This document shows, one piece after another, positions 1 through 7,589 of a stretch of DNA of 7,589 bases (positions within the stretch are counted from its first letter, which is position 1; each line of letters opens with the position of its first letter). The DNA comes from Pseudomonadota bacterium. Lineage in GTDB: Bacteria; Myxococcota; Myxococcia; Myxococcales; Myxococcaceae. The notes below the pieces were generated by a model. That model was not told the DNA's origin. It was given only the letters and a program-made list of their open reading frames with translations, and searched no databases. Position numbers and translations under genes: made by a program. The stretch is taken from contig JAFADT010000527.1 of the NCBI GenBank assembly GCA_023424585.1, forward strand, positions 1 to 7,589, in the 5' to 3' direction.

Positions 1-488
1 CGCGCGAGGAGGGCGCCGTCGCGCCGCTCCAGCCCGTCCGCGTGGCGGAGGCCTTCGAGGCCCTGCGCGACGCGAGCGACCGCTACCACGCGGCGCACGG
101 CGTCCGGCCTCGCGCCTTCATGGCGAGCCTGGGCACCGTGGCGGAGCACACCGCGCGCTCCACGTGGGTGACCAACGTGCTCGCCGTGGGCGGCATCGAG
201 GCGGACGAGCACCACGGCTTCGCGGACGCGAGCGCCGCCGCGGAGCTGTTCGCGAAGGCGGACACGCCGCTCGCGGTCATCTCCGGCCCGGACGCGCTCT
301 ACCCGGAGGCCGTGCCCGCCTATGTCGCGGCCCTCAAGGCGAAGGGCGCCCGCACGGTCGCCGTCGCGGGCCGCCCCGGTGACCACGAGGCCGCCTTCCG
401 CGCGGCCGGCGTGGACCTCTTCCTCTACGCGGGAGCGGACCTGTTCCAGCTCCTGAAGACGCTGCACCAGCAGCTCGGAGTGGCCTGA
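1..488 (+). CDS. mutA: Methylmalonyl-CoA mutase small (beta) subunit, 3' part only
   Basis: The reading frame is open from the left edge (first full codon at base 3) to a TGA at 486-488, giving 161 C-terminal residues of a gene that starts outside the window. The GTG at 42 is an internal codon, not the start. The visible part is the end of the barrel domain plus the C-terminal B12-like domain, with family features such as the stretch around [14 protein letters not shown] and the ending [18 protein letters not shown]. The cobalamin motif DxHxxG is absent, as expected for this subunit, which has a degenerate B12 domain and supports the catalytic subunit in a cytosolic heterodimer. It overlaps mutB by one base (TGATG), so the two are very likely translated in a coupled way at equal levels. 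The overlap and the family match make the call firm despite truncation. Confidence 0.93.
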   Translation, partial: REEGAVAPLQPVRVAEAFEALRDASDRYHAAHGVRPRAFMASLGTVAEHTARSTWVTNVLAVGGIEADEHHGFADASAAAELFAKADTPLAVISGPDALYPEAVPAYVAALKAKGARTVAVAGRPGDHEAAFRAAGVDLFLYAGADLFQLLKTLHQQLGVA

Positions 489-2674
489 TGCGCCCCACCG
501 TTCCGGACTTCTCCCGCGTCGCCTTCGACGCCCCCGAAACCCAGCCGCCCGCGGCCGTGCTGGAGCAGCAGCGCGCGCACGCGGGCCAGGCCACGGCCGC
601 CGCCGAGCGCTGGGACACGCCCGAGGGCATCCCGGTGAAGCCGCTCTACACCCCCGAGGACCTGGAGGGCGTGGCGCACCTGGGCTCGCTGCCGGGCCTG
701 CCGCCGTTCGTGCGCGGCCCCTACTCCACCATGTACGTGCAGCAGCCGTGGACGGTGCGCCAGTACGCGGGCTTCTCCACGGCGGAGGCGTCCAACGCCT
801 TCTACCGCCGCAACCTCGCGGCCGGGCAGAAGGGCCTGTCCATCGCGTTCGACCTGGCCACGCACCGGGGCTACGACAGCGACCACCCGCGCGTCGCGGG
901 TGACGTGGGCATGGCGGGCGTCGCCATCGACTCCATCAAGGACATGCGCATCCTGTTCGACCGCATCCCGCTCGACCAGATGAGCGTGTCGATGACGATG
1001 AACGGCGCCGTCCTCCCCGTGCTCGCGCTCTACGTGGTCGCGGCCGAGGAGCAGGGCGTGAAGCCCGAGCAGCTCAGCGGGACCATCCAGAACGACATCC
1101 TCAAGGAGTTCATGGTCCGCAACACGTACATCTATCCGCCAGCGCCTTCGATGCGCATCATCGGGGACATCTTCAAGTTCACGGCGGAGCGGATGCCGCG
1201 CTTCAACAGCATCAGCATCAGCGGCTACCACATGCAGGAGGCCGGCGCGACGCAGGACCTGGAGCTGGGCTACACGCTCGCGGACGGCGTGGAGTACGTG
1301 CGCGCGGGCCTCGCCGCCGGCCTGGGCGTGGACGCGTTCGCCCCGCGCCTGTCGTTCTTCTGGGCCATCGGGATGAACTTCTTCATGGAGGTGGCCAAGA
1401 TGCGCGCGGCCCGCCTCCTCTGGGCCCGCCTCATCAAGGGCTTCCAGCCCAGGAGCGACAAGAGCCTGGCGCTGCGCACCCACTGCCAGACGTCCGGCTG
1501 GAGCCTCACCGCGCAGGACGTCTACAACAACGTCGTGCGCACCTGCGTGGAGGCCATGGCCGCGACGCAGGGCCACACCCAGAGCCTGCACACCAACTCG
1601 CTGGACGAGGCCATCGCGCTGCCCACCGACTTCAGCGCGCGCATCGCCCGCAACACCCAGCTGTACCTCCAGCTGGAGAGCGGCACCACGCGCGTCATCG
1701 ACCCGTGGGGCGGCAGCTACTACGTGGAGCGCCTCACCCACGAGCTGGCCCAGAAGGCCTGGGGCCACATCCAGGAGGTGGAGGCGCTGGGCGGCATGAC
1801 GAAGGCCATCGAGGCGGGCCTGCCCAAGCTGCGCATCGAGGAGGCCGCCGCGCGCACGCAGGCGCGCATCGACTCCGGGCGCCAGGCCATCATCGGCGTG
1901 AACAAGTACCCGCCGGAGCGCGCGGACACCCTGGAGATCCTCAAGGTGGACAACTCCGCCGTGCGCGAGGCGCAGATCGCCCGCCTGCGCGAGCTGCGCG
2001 CGGAGCGCGACGGCGAAGAGGTCCGCCGCCGCCTGGACGCGCTCACGGAGGCGGGCCGGCGCGGCGAGGGCAACCTGCTGGCGCTGGCCATCGACGCGGC
2101 GCGGGCGAAGGCCACCGTGGGGGAGATCAGCGACGCCCTGGAGAAGGTCTTCGGGCGCTACGAGGCCACCGTGCGCGGGGTGACGGGCGTGTATTCAGCG
2201 GAAGCGGGGCAGGCGCGGGGCATCGCGGAGGCGCGGGCGAAGGCGGATGACTTCCTCCAGCGCTTCGGCCGCCGGCCGCGCATCCTCATCGCGAAGATGG
2301 GCCAGGACGGCCACGACCGCGGGCAGAAGGTCATCGCCACCGCGTTCGCGGACCTGGGCTTCGACGTGGACATCGGCCCGCTGTTCCAGACGCCGGAGGA
2401 GTCCGCGCGCCAGGCGGTGGAGAACGACGTGCACGTGGTGGGCGCGTCGTCGCTGGCCGCGGGCCACCTCACGCTGGTGCCGCAGCTCAAGCACGCCCTC
2501 AAGGCCCTGGGCCGCGAGGACATCATGGTCGTGGTGGGCGGCGTCATCCCGCCGCAGGACTACGACGCGCTCCGCGCCGCCGGCGCCGCCGCCATCTTCG
2601 GCCCGGGCACCGTCATCGCGAAGGCGGCCATCGAGCTGCTCGACAAGCTGGCCGCCGAGCAGGAGGCGGCGTGA
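488..2674 (+). CDS. mutB: Methylmalonyl-CoA mutase large (alpha) subunit, adenosylcobalamin-dependent
   Basis: This cytosolic enzyme isomerises (R)-methylmalonyl-CoA and succinyl-CoA by a radical mechanism. The 728 residues match the usual length of the catalytic subunit. Residues about 40-560 form the substrate-binding TIM barrel; about 595-728 form the B12-binding Rossmann domain. Using Propionibacterium MutB numbering from memory, Tyr93 corresponds to Tyr89, Arg211 (in [13 protein letters not shown]) to the carboxylate-binding Arg207, and His248 (SGYHMQEAG) to His244. The Arg at position 211 marks methylmalonyl rather than isobutyryl specificity. The cobalamin motif DGHDRG is at 607-612 with His609 as the lower axial ligand, followed by GASSLAAGH and VVVGGVIP. 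The position matching CoA-contact Arg82 is Gln86. The ATG at 488 has a GGAG at 477-480 and overlaps the mutA stop. Catalysis requires MutA as partner and MeaB for cofactor handling. Confidence 0.97.
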   Translation: MRPTVPDFSRVAFDAPETQPPAAVLEQQRAHAGQATAAAERWDTPEGIPVKPLYTPEDLEGVAHLGSLPGLPPFVRGPYSTMYVQQPWTVRQYAGFSTAEASNAFYRRNLAAGQKGLSIAFDLATHRGYDSDHPRVAGDVGMAGVAIDSIKDMRILFDRIPLDQMSVSMTMNGAVLPVLALYVVAAEEQGVKPEQLSGTIQNDILKEFMVRNTYIYPPAPSMRIIGDIFKFTAERMPRFNSISISGYHMQEAGATQDLELGYTLADGVEYVRAGLAAGLGVDAFAPRLSFFWAIGMNFFMEVAKMRAARLLWARLIKGFQPRSDKSLALRTHCQTSGWSLTAQDVYNNVVRTCVEAMAATQGHTQSLHTNSLDEAIALPTDFSARIARNTQLYLQLESGTTRVIDPWGGSYYVERLTHELAQKAWGHIQEVEALGGMTKAIEAGLPKLRIEEAAARTQARIDSGRQAIIGVNKYPPERADTLEILKVDNSAVREAQIARLRELRAERDGEEVRRRLDALTEAGRRGEGNLLALAIDAARAKATVGEISDALEKVFGRYEATVRGVTGVYSAEAGQARGIAEARAKADDFLQRFGRRPRILIAKMGQDGHDRGQKVIATAFADLGFDVDIGPLFQTPEESARQAVENDVHVVGASSLAAGHLTLVPQLKHALKALGREDIMVVVGGVIPPQDYDALRAAGAAAIFGPGTVIAKAAIELLDKLAAEQEAA
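2661..2666 (+). promoter_or_regulatory. Ribosome binding site of meaB, inside the end of mutB
   Basis: A full AGGAGG lies within the last codons of mutB, four bases before the GTG at 2671. It supports that GTG as the meaB start and shows that meaB is translated from the mutB message. It is the strongest Shine-Dalgarno sequence seen at any gene start in the window. Confidence 0.75.
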
Positions 2675-3654
2675 AGCCGCTGCCCGTGGACACCTACGTG
2701 GAGGGCGTGCGCGCGGGCGACCGGGCGGTGCTCGCGCGCGCCATCACGCTGGTGGAGAGCGAGCACCCGCGCCACGCCGCGCTCGCGCAGGAGGTCCTCA
2801 CCCGGCTCCTGCCCCACACCGGCCGGAGCCGCCGCGTGGGCATCAGCGGCGTGCCGGGCGTGGGCAAGAGCACGTTCATCGACGCGCTGGGCATGCACCT
2901 GGTGGGGGGCGGCCAGAAGGTGGCGGTGCTCGCCATCGACCCGTCCAGCAGCATCACGGGCGGCAGCATCCTGGGCGACAAGACGCGCATGTACCGGCTG
3001 GCGCGCGAGCAGGCCGCGTACATCCGCCCCAGCCCCTCCAGCGGCACGCTGGGCGGCGTCGCGCGCAAGACGCGGGAGACGCTGCTGCTCTGCGAGGCCG
3101 CCGGCTTCGACGTGGTGCTGGTGGAGACGGTGGGCGTGGGCCAGTCCGAGACGGTGGTCGCGGACCTGGTGGACTTCTACCTGGTGCTGATGCTCGCGGG
3201 CGCCGGCGACGAGCTGCAGGGCATCAAGCGCGGCATCCTCGAAGTGGCGGACATGGTGGCCATCAACAAGGCGGACGGCGACAACCTGCCGCGCGCCACG
3301 CGGGCCCGCGCGGAGTACCGCGCCGCCCTGCACCTGATGCGCCCCGGCGCGGAGCCGGTGGTCACCACGTGCAGCGCCCTGGAGGGCAGCGGCATCGGCG
3401 CGCTGTGGAGCGCCGTGGAGGACGTCCTCGCGAAGCGCCAGGCCTCCGGCGAGCTGTCCCACCGGCGCACCCAGCAGCAGGTGGGCTGGATGTGGGCCAT
3501 GGTGAACGACGGCCTGCGAGCGGCCCTGCGGGCGCACCCCGCGGTGGCCGCCCTGGTGCCGGAGTTGGAGCAGGCCGTACGCGAAGGGCGCGCGACGCCC
3601 ACCTCCGCCGCACTGCGTGTGCTGGGCGCGTTCCTGCCGCAATCGCAGCCCTGA
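2671..3654 (+). CDS. meaB: MeaB/ArgK-family GTPase, methylmalonyl-CoA mutase chaperone
   Basis: This P-loop GTPase (SIMIBI class; human counterpart MMAA) uses GTP hydrolysis to gate adenosylcobalamin transfer to methylmalonyl-CoA mutase and to protect or rescue the enzyme from inactivation. It has 327 residues, close to family length. The P-loop GVPGVGKS is at 60-67, the [18 protein letters not shown] block at 90-107, the Walker-B-like [12 protein letters not shown] at 149-160 and the base-specificity motif NKAD at 199-202. The segment [10 protein letters not shown] (179-188) matches the region called switch III in Methylobacterium MeaB, with Gln183 and Lys186 at the positions I equate with its Gln185 and Lys188. 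The C-terminal ~60 residues resemble the family's helical dimerisation arm. The GTG start overlaps the mutB stop by four bases (GTGA). Older databases call this family an arginine/ornithine transport kinase (ArgK); the context makes mutase chaperone far more likely. Confidence 0.95.
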   Translation: MKPLPVDTYVEGVRAGDRAVLARAITLVESEHPRHAALAQEVLTRLLPHTGRSRRVGISGVPGVGKSTFIDALGMHLVGGGQKVAVLAIDPSSSITGGSILGDKTRMYRLAREQAAYIRPSPSSGTLGGVARKTRETLLLCEAAGFDVVLVETVGVGQSETVVADLVDFYLVLMLAGAGDELQGIKRGILEVADMVAINKADGDNLPRATRARAEYRAALHLMRPGAEPVVTTCSALEGSGIGALWSAVEDVLAKRQASGELSHRRTQQQVGWMWAMVNDGLRAALRAHPAVAALVPELEQAVREGRATPTSAALRVLGAFLPQSQP

Positions 3655-3694
3655 CAAGCCGCGTCGTCCAGCGCGCAACGCCTGCCTCAATCGC

Positions 3695-3723
3695 TTGCCG
3701 GGCCTGCACCGCACTCCTAGTGT
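3695..3723 (+). promoter_or_regulatory. Putative sigma70-type promoter for icmF, possibly leaderless
   Basis: In the 75-base gap between meaB and icmF, TTGCCG (3695-3700; 4 of 6 to TTGACA) is separated by exactly 17 bases from TAGTGT (3718-3723; 3 of 6 to TATAAT and a fit to TANNNT). A start site 7 bases after the -10 would fall on the G of the GTG at 3730. That matches the absence of any Shine-Dalgarno sequence before icmF. The hexamer matches are modest, so this is a prediction; the exact spacing to the start codon is the main support. Confidence 0.45.
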
Positions 3724-3729
3724 ACGCCC

Positions 3730-6700
3730 GTGCGACACCCCCAACCGAACACCGCTCCCCAGCCGTACCGGCCCCGCCACCACGTCCGCATCGTCACGGC
3801 CGCCAGCCTCTTCGACGGACACGACGCGGCCATCAACGTGATGCGCCGCCTGATGCAGTCCTCCGGCGCGGAGATCATCCACCTGGGCCACAACCGGTCC
3901 GTGGCGGAGATCGTCGACTGCGCCATCCAGGAGGACGCCCAGGGCATCGCCCTCACGTCCTACCAGGGCGGCCACGTCGAGTACTTCAAGTACATGATTG
4001 ACCTGCTGCGCGAGCGCGGCGCGAACATCAAGGTGTTCGGCGGTGGCGGCGGCACCATCCTCCCCGCGGAGATCGAGGAGCTGCACCGGTACGGGGTCGC
4101 GCGCATCTATTCCCCGGACGACGGCCGCGCCATGGGCCTCCAGGGGATGATCGACGACCTCATCTCCCAGTGTGACTTCGAGAAGCGCTCCCAGGACTTC
4201 CAGGGGCTGCTCCAGGACCCGCTGCCCCGCGAGCCGGAGCGCATCGCGTCCCTCATCACCATCGCGGAGAACTTCGCGGACGCGGGCGAGGACCTGCGCG
4301 CCGCGCTGAAGACGGCCGTCGCCAACGCGCCCCGGGTGCCCGTGCTGGGCATCACCGGCACGGGCGGCGCCGGCAAGTCCAGCCTGGTGGACGAGCTGGT
4401 GCGCCGCTTCCTGGCGGACTTCCCGGACAAGACGCTGGCGGTGCTCTCCGTGGATCCGTCCAAGCGCAAGTCCGGCGGCGCGCTCCTGGGCGACCGCATC
4501 CGCATGAACGCCATCGACAACCCGCGCGTCTACATGCGCTCGATGGCCACCCGCCAGAGCAACCTGGCCCTGTCCCGGCACGTCGCCCACTCCATCGAGG
4601 TCTGCAAGGCGGCGGGCTTCGACCTCATCGTGGTGGAGACCTCCGGCATCGGGCAGTCGGACACGGAGATCACCGAGCACTCGGACGTGGCGCTCTACGT
4701 GATGACGGCCGAGTACGGCGCGGCGACGCAGCTCGAGAAGATCGACATGCTCGACTTCGCGGACGTCATCGCCATCAACAAGTTCGACAAGCGCGGGTCG
4801 CTGGACGCGCTGCGCGACGTGCGCAAGCAGTGGAAGCGCAACCACAACGCCTTCACGCTCGGCGACGACGCGGTGCCCGTGTACGGCACCATCGCGTCGC
4901 AGTTCAACGACCCGGGCATGAACACGCTGTACCGGGCCCTCATCGACGCGCTGGTGAGGAAGACGGGCGCGAAGCTGGACAGCCGCTTCGCGCTCTCCCC
5001 CGGCATGAGCGAGAAGAAGTGGATCATCCCCCCGGAGCGCACGCGCTACCTGGCGGAGATCGTCGAGGCCTGCGAGGGCTACGACGGCTTCGTGCGCGCC
5101 CAGGCCGCCATCGCCCGGCGCATGTACCAGCTGCACGGCACCATCCAGGCCCTGCGCCAGAACGTGGGGAAGAAGAAGCTGGAGATCGTCGAGCCGAAGG
5201 ACGCGGCCGACGTGGTGCAGGTGACGGAGCGCGTGGAGGGCGAGCCCGCGTACCTGGGCGACCTGGTGGCGCTGTACCAGGACCTGGAGAGCCGCCTGCA
5301 CGCGGACTGCCGGCGCCTGCTGACCGAGTGGCCCGCGACGAAGAAGCGCTACGCCGCGTCCAAGTACCAGTTCCAGGTGCGCGACAAGGTCATCGAGCTG
5401 GACCTCATCTCGGAGACGCTGTCGCACCTGCGCGTGCCGAAGATCGCGCTGCCCCGGTACGAGGACTGGGGCGACATCCTGACGTGGCTCCTGCGGGAGA
5501 ACGCGCCGGGCGCCTTCCCGTTCACCGCGGGCGTCTTCCCGCTCAAGCGCGAGGGCGAGGACCCCGCGCGCATGTTCGCGGGCGAGGGCGGCCCGGAGCG
5601 CACCAACAAGCGCTTCCACTACGTGTCGCGCGGCCTGCCGGCGAAGCGCCTGTCCACGGCGTTCGACTCGGTGACGCTGTACGGCGAGGACCCGGACCAC
5701 CGGCCGGACATCTACGGCAAGGTGGGCAACTCGGGGGTGTCCATCGCGAACGTGGACGACGCGAAGAAGCTCTACTCCGGCTTCGACCTCGCGGACCCGT
5801 CCACGTCCGTGTCCATGACCATCAACGGCCCGGCGCCCATGCTGCTGGGCTTCTTCCTCAACGCCGCGGTGGACCAGCAGTGCGAGAAGTGGATCCGCGC
5901 CAACGGCAAGGTGGAGGAGGTCGAGAAGAAGATCGACGCGCTCTACCAGGAGCGCGGCCTGCCGCGCCCGCGCTACCAGGGCGAGCTGCCCCAGGGCAAC
6001 GACGGGCTGGGCCTGCTCCTGCTGGGCGTGTCCGGGGATGAGGTGCTGCCGCCGGAGGTCTACGCGAAGATCCGCGCGTCCACGCTCCAGGCGGTGCGCG
6101 GCACGGTGCAGGCGGACATCCTCAAGGAGGACCAGGCGCAGAACACCTGCATCTTCTCCACGGAGTTCGCCCTGCGCGTGATGGGCGACATCCAGCAGTA
6201 CTTCATCGACCAGAAGGTGCGGAACTTCTACTCGGTGTCCATCTCCGGGTACCACATCGCGGAGGCCGGGGCGAACCCCATCTCCCAGCTGGCCTTCACG
6301 CTGGCCAACGGCTTCACCTTCGTCGAGTACTACCTGTCGCGTGGGATGCACATCGACGACTTCGCGCCCAACCTGTCGTTCTTCTTCTCCAACGGCATGG
6401 ACCCGGAGTACGCGGTGCTGGGGCGCGTGGCCCGCCGCATCTGGGCCAAGGCCATCCGGGACAAGTACGGCGGCAACGACCGGTCGCAGAAGCTGAAGTA
6501 TCACATCCAGACGTCTGGCCGTTCGCTGCACGCGCAGGAGATCGCGTTCAACGACATCCGCACCACGCTGCAGGCGTTGCTGGCGCTCAACGACAACTGC
6601 AACTCGTTGCACACCAACGCCTACGACGAGGCCATCACCACGCCCACGGAGGAGAGCGTGCGGCGGGCGCTGGCCATCCAGCTGATCATCAACAAGGAAT

Positions 6701-7197
6701 TCGGCCTGTCGAAGAACGAGAACCCCAACCAGGGCGCCTTCATCATCGAGGAGCTGACGGACCTGGTGGAGGCGGCGGTGCTCAACGAGTTCCGGGCCAT
6801 CTCCGAGCGCGGCGGCGTGCTGGGCGCGATGGAGCGCATGTACCAGCGCTCCAAGATCCAGGAGGAGTCGCTCTACTACGAGACGCTCAAGCACGACGGG
6901 ACGCTGCCCATCATCGGCGTGAACACCTTCCTGGACCCGAAGGGCTCGCCCACGGTGACGCCGCCGGAGGTGATCCGCGCGACGAAGGAGGAGAAGGACT
7001 ACGCCATCACCTCGCGCGACGCCTTCTGGAAGCGCAACGCGAAGACGGCGCCCGCCGCGCTGGAGGCGGTGCGCCGCGCGGCCCTGGACAACGGCAACGT
7101 GTTCGGCGCGCTGATGGACGCCTGCAAGGTGTGCACGCTGGGCCAGCTGTCCCGCGCGCTGTACGAGGTGGGCGGCCAGTACCGGCGCAACATGTGA
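3730..7197 (+). CDS. icmF: Fused isobutyryl-CoA mutase IcmF (B12 domain, GTPase domain, mutase domain)
   Basis: This cytosolic adenosylcobalamin enzyme interconverts isobutyryl-CoA and n-butyryl-CoA; some members also act on isovaleryl/pivalyl-CoA. The 1155 residues show the full fusion order. The B12-binding domain (about 18-150) has DGHD at 29-32 with axial-ligand His31, SYQGGH at 77-82 and five glycines at 104-108. The MeaB-like GTPase (about 200-420) has P-loop GTGGAGKS at 210-217, [11 protein letters not shown] at 301-311 and NKFD at 350-353. A helical linker follows, then the mutase barrel (about 560-1155). Phe616 (RMFAGEG) and Gln804 (EDQAQNTC) replace the Tyr and Arg of methylmalonyl-CoA mutase, the isobutyryl signature; His842 is the conserved active-site His. 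An in-frame TAG at 3718-3720 pins the start to the GTG at 3730, since later starts lose the B12 ligand. No Shine-Dalgarno is visible. The chain is about 60 residues longer than the Cupriavidus enzyme as I recall it, largely from an insertion at 718-791. Confidence 0.96.
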   Translation: MRHPQPNTAPQPYRPRHHVRIVTAASLFDGHDAAINVMRRLMQSSGAEIIHLGHNRSVAEIVDCAIQEDAQGIALTSYQGGHVEYFKYMIDLLRERGANIKVFGGGGGTILPAEIEELHRYGVARIYSPDDGRAMGLQGMIDDLISQCDFEKRSQDFQGLLQDPLPREPERIASLITIAENFADAGEDLRAALKTAVANAPRVPVLGITGTGGAGKSSLVDELVRRFLADFPDKTLAVLSVDPSKRKSGGALLGDRIRMNAIDNPRVYMRSMATRQSNLALSRHVAHSIEVCKAAGFDLIVVETSGIGQSDTEITEHSDVALYVMTAEYGAATQLEKIDMLDFADVIAINKFDKRGSLDALRDVRKQWKRNHNAFTLGDDAVPVYGTIASQFNDPGMNTLYRALIDALVRKTGAKLDSRFALSPGMSEKKWIIPPERTRYLAEIVEACEGYDGFVRAQAAIARRMYQLHGTIQALRQNVGKKKLEIVEPKDAADVVQVTERVEGEPAYLGDLVALYQDLESRLHADCRRLLTEWPATKKRYAASKYQFQVRDKVIELDLISETLSHLRVPKIALPRYEDWGDILTWLLRENAPGAFPFTAGVFPLKREGEDPARMFAGEGGPERTNKRFHYVSRGLPAKRLSTAFDSVTLYGEDPDHRPDIYGKVGNSGVSIANVDDAKKLYSGFDLADPSTSVSMTINGPAPMLLGFFLNAAVDQQCEKWIRANGKVEEVEKKIDALYQERGLPRPRYQGELPQGNDGLGLLLLGVSGDEVLPPEVYAKIRASTLQAVRGTVQADILKEDQAQNTCIFSTEFALRVMGDIQQYFIDQKVRNFYSVSISGYHIAEAGANPISQLAFTLANGFTFVEYYLSRGMHIDDFAPNLSFFFSNGMDPEYAVLGRVARRIWAKAIRDKYGGNDRSQKLKYHIQTSGRSLHAQEIAFNDIRTTLQALLALNDNCNSLHTNAYDEAITTPTEESVRRALAIQLIINKEFGLSKNENPNQGAFIIEELTDLVEAAVLNEFRAISERGGVLGAMERMYQRSKIQEESLYYETLKHDGTLPIIGVNTFLDPKGSPTVTPPEVIRATKEEKDYAITSRDAFWKRNAKTAPAALEAVRRAALDNGNVFGALMDACKVCTLGQLSRALYEVGGQYRRNM

Positions 7198-7203
7198 CGC
7201 GAG

Positions 7204-7240
7204 CGCCGCGGTCCCGGGCAGGTGTCCCGGGACCACGGCG
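7204..7240 (+). terminator. GC-rich hairpin after icmF, probable terminator
   Basis: GGTCCCGGG (7210-7218) and CCCGGGACC (7226-7234) form a perfect 9-bp stem around a 7-base loop. After one C/A mismatch the stem extends by CGCCG (7204-7208) pairing with CGGCG (7236-7240), making 14 pairs in all. It begins seven bases after the icmF stop. There is no run of T on either side, so it is not a textbook intrinsic terminator; it may instead pause polymerase or protect the 3' end. Being symmetric and between convergent genes, it could serve both strands. Confidence 0.65.
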
Positions 7241-7338
7241 TGGGTTCATCAGGGAGCCAGGGCGTCGAGCTGGCAGGTGGAGGACCCCAGCGCGACCGCG
7301 CACCCCCCTGCGAAGGCTGACGTCCCGCCCAACCCCTC

Positions 7339-7589
7339 TCAGTATGGGCTCGACGTGGGGCGGATGATGATTTCACTCACGTCCACCTCCGCCGGCTGGC
7401 GGATGGCGTAGCGGATGGCGCGAGCGACGGCGTCCGCCGGAATCGCCTCCTTGCGGAACTCGCGGGTGGCGTCGCGCGTGGCCGGGTCGCTGATGCTCTC
7501 CGCCAAATCCGACGTGGTGACTCCTGGCGAGATCACCGTGACGCGGATGTCCGCGCCCACCTCCTGGCGCAGCCCCTCCGAGATGGCGA
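7339..7589 (-). CDS. Short-chain dehydrogenase/reductase (SDR), C-terminal part only
   Basis: The minus-strand frame is open from the right edge to a TGA at 7339-7341, giving about 82 C-terminal residues of a gene that starts beyond the window. The segment AISEGLRQEVGADIRVTVISPG is typical of classical SDR enzymes: the helix after the catalytic Tyr-x-x-x-Lys, then the strand ending in the conserved PG. The last residues (VDVSEIIIRPTS) resemble the end of NAD(P)-dependent SDR oxidoreductases of the YdfG-like kind. The glycine-rich cofactor motif and the catalytic Ser-Tyr-Lys are upstream and not visible, so substrate and cofactor cannot be given. The GTG at 7558-7560 is internal. The gene converges on icmF across about 140 bases and nothing suggests it belongs to the B12 operon. 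Confidence 0.85.
   Translation of the reverse strand, partial: AISEGLRQEVGADIRVTVISPGVTTSDLAESISDPATRDATREFRKEAIPADAVARAIRYAIRQPAEVDVSEIIIRPTSSPY

Noticed and set aside
425..1768. A 447-codon minus-strand open frame opposite mutB
   Set aside because: It has the same GC-bias explanation and the same His/Arg/Val/Ala-rich composition, and it lies wholly within a strong plus-strand gene.
3838..3843. Alternative icmF starts at GTG 3838 or ATG 3841
   Set aside because: Either would remove the DGHD motif with the cobalamin-ligand His, which is essential to the family.
2247..4001. A 584-codon plus-strand frame spanning mutB, meaB and the start of icmF
   Set aside because: It is a frame-shifted shadow rich in Arg, Ala, Gly and Pro, crossing three genes and the intergenic gap with no domain match.
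2560..7236. A 1558-codon open frame on the minus strand opposite meaB and icmF
   Set aside because: It is opposite well-recognised genes; its translation is a low-complexity mix of His, Arg, Leu, Val, Ala and Asp with no recognisable domain. Long antisense frames are expected when sense codons nearly always end in G or C, because the antisense stop triplets TTA, CTA and TCA are then rare in the sense strand.
7249..7341. In-frame continuation after the SDR stop: 29 sense codons to the next TGA, reading like a small Ala/Gly/Ser-rich tail with two Cys
   Set aside because: The SDR protein already ends where family members usually do, there is no recoding signal visible, and 29 stop-free codons are unremarkable at this GC content.
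7263..7355. Eight-base inverted repeat CGTCGAGC / GCTCGACG spanning the end of the SDR gene
   Set aside because: It is short, 77 bases apart and made of common GC-rich words; no support for a structured element.
1..7589. Search for CRISPR arrays, tRNA or rRNA genes, insertion sequences, attachment sites and prophage features
   Set aside because: None seen: the window is almost fully occupied by four well-assigned metabolic genes and a partial SDR gene, with even base composition throughout.

Overview
This is a GC-rich window (roughly 70% by eye, nearly every third codon position G or C). It carries a compact coenzyme-B12 acyl-CoA mutase locus on the plus strand and the end of an unrelated convergent gene on the minus strand. 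Codon use, gene order and protein flavour suggest a myxobacterium (Myxococcus/Corallococcus-like). That assignment is inference; there is no rRNA or other taxonomic marker here.

Layout. 1-488 is the 3' end of mutA, the non-catalytic small subunit of methylmalonyl-CoA mutase. 488-2674 is mutB, the catalytic B12-binding large subunit. 2671-3654 is a MeaB/ArgK-family G-protein chaperone. The three genes overlap by 1 and 4 bases and look like one translationally coupled operon. After the only real gap in the series (3655-3729) comes a 1155-residue fused isobutyryl-CoA mutase (IcmF, 3730-7197), with a B12-binding domain, a MeaB-like GTPase domain and a mutase domain in one chain. The gap holds a plausible promoter whose -10 element lies exactly 7 bases before the GTG start, so icmF may be expressed separately from a leaderless mRNA. 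A strong GC-rich hairpin (7204-7240) follows icmF. The 3' end of a short-chain dehydrogenase gene (7339-7589, minus strand) converges on it.

How the genes fit together. MutAB interconverts (R)-methylmalonyl-CoA and succinyl-CoA, the last step by which propionyl-CoA from odd-chain or branched fatty acids, Val, Ile, Met and Thr enters the TCA cycle. IcmF interconverts isobutyryl-CoA and n-butyryl-CoA, linking valine-derived and straight-chain acyl-CoA pools. Both enzymes need adenosylcobalamin and a G-protein chaperone to gate cofactor loading; here one chaperone is a separate protein (MeaB) and the other is built into IcmF. The locus is therefore a B12-dependent acyl-CoA carbon-skeleton rearrangement centre, relevant to branched-chain metabolism and possibly to polyketide precursor supply.

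I do not see an undescribed system. The points most worth a second look are the long insertion in the IcmF mutase domain, the apparent leaderless icmF promoter, and an Arg-to-Gln change at a CoA-contact position of MutB.
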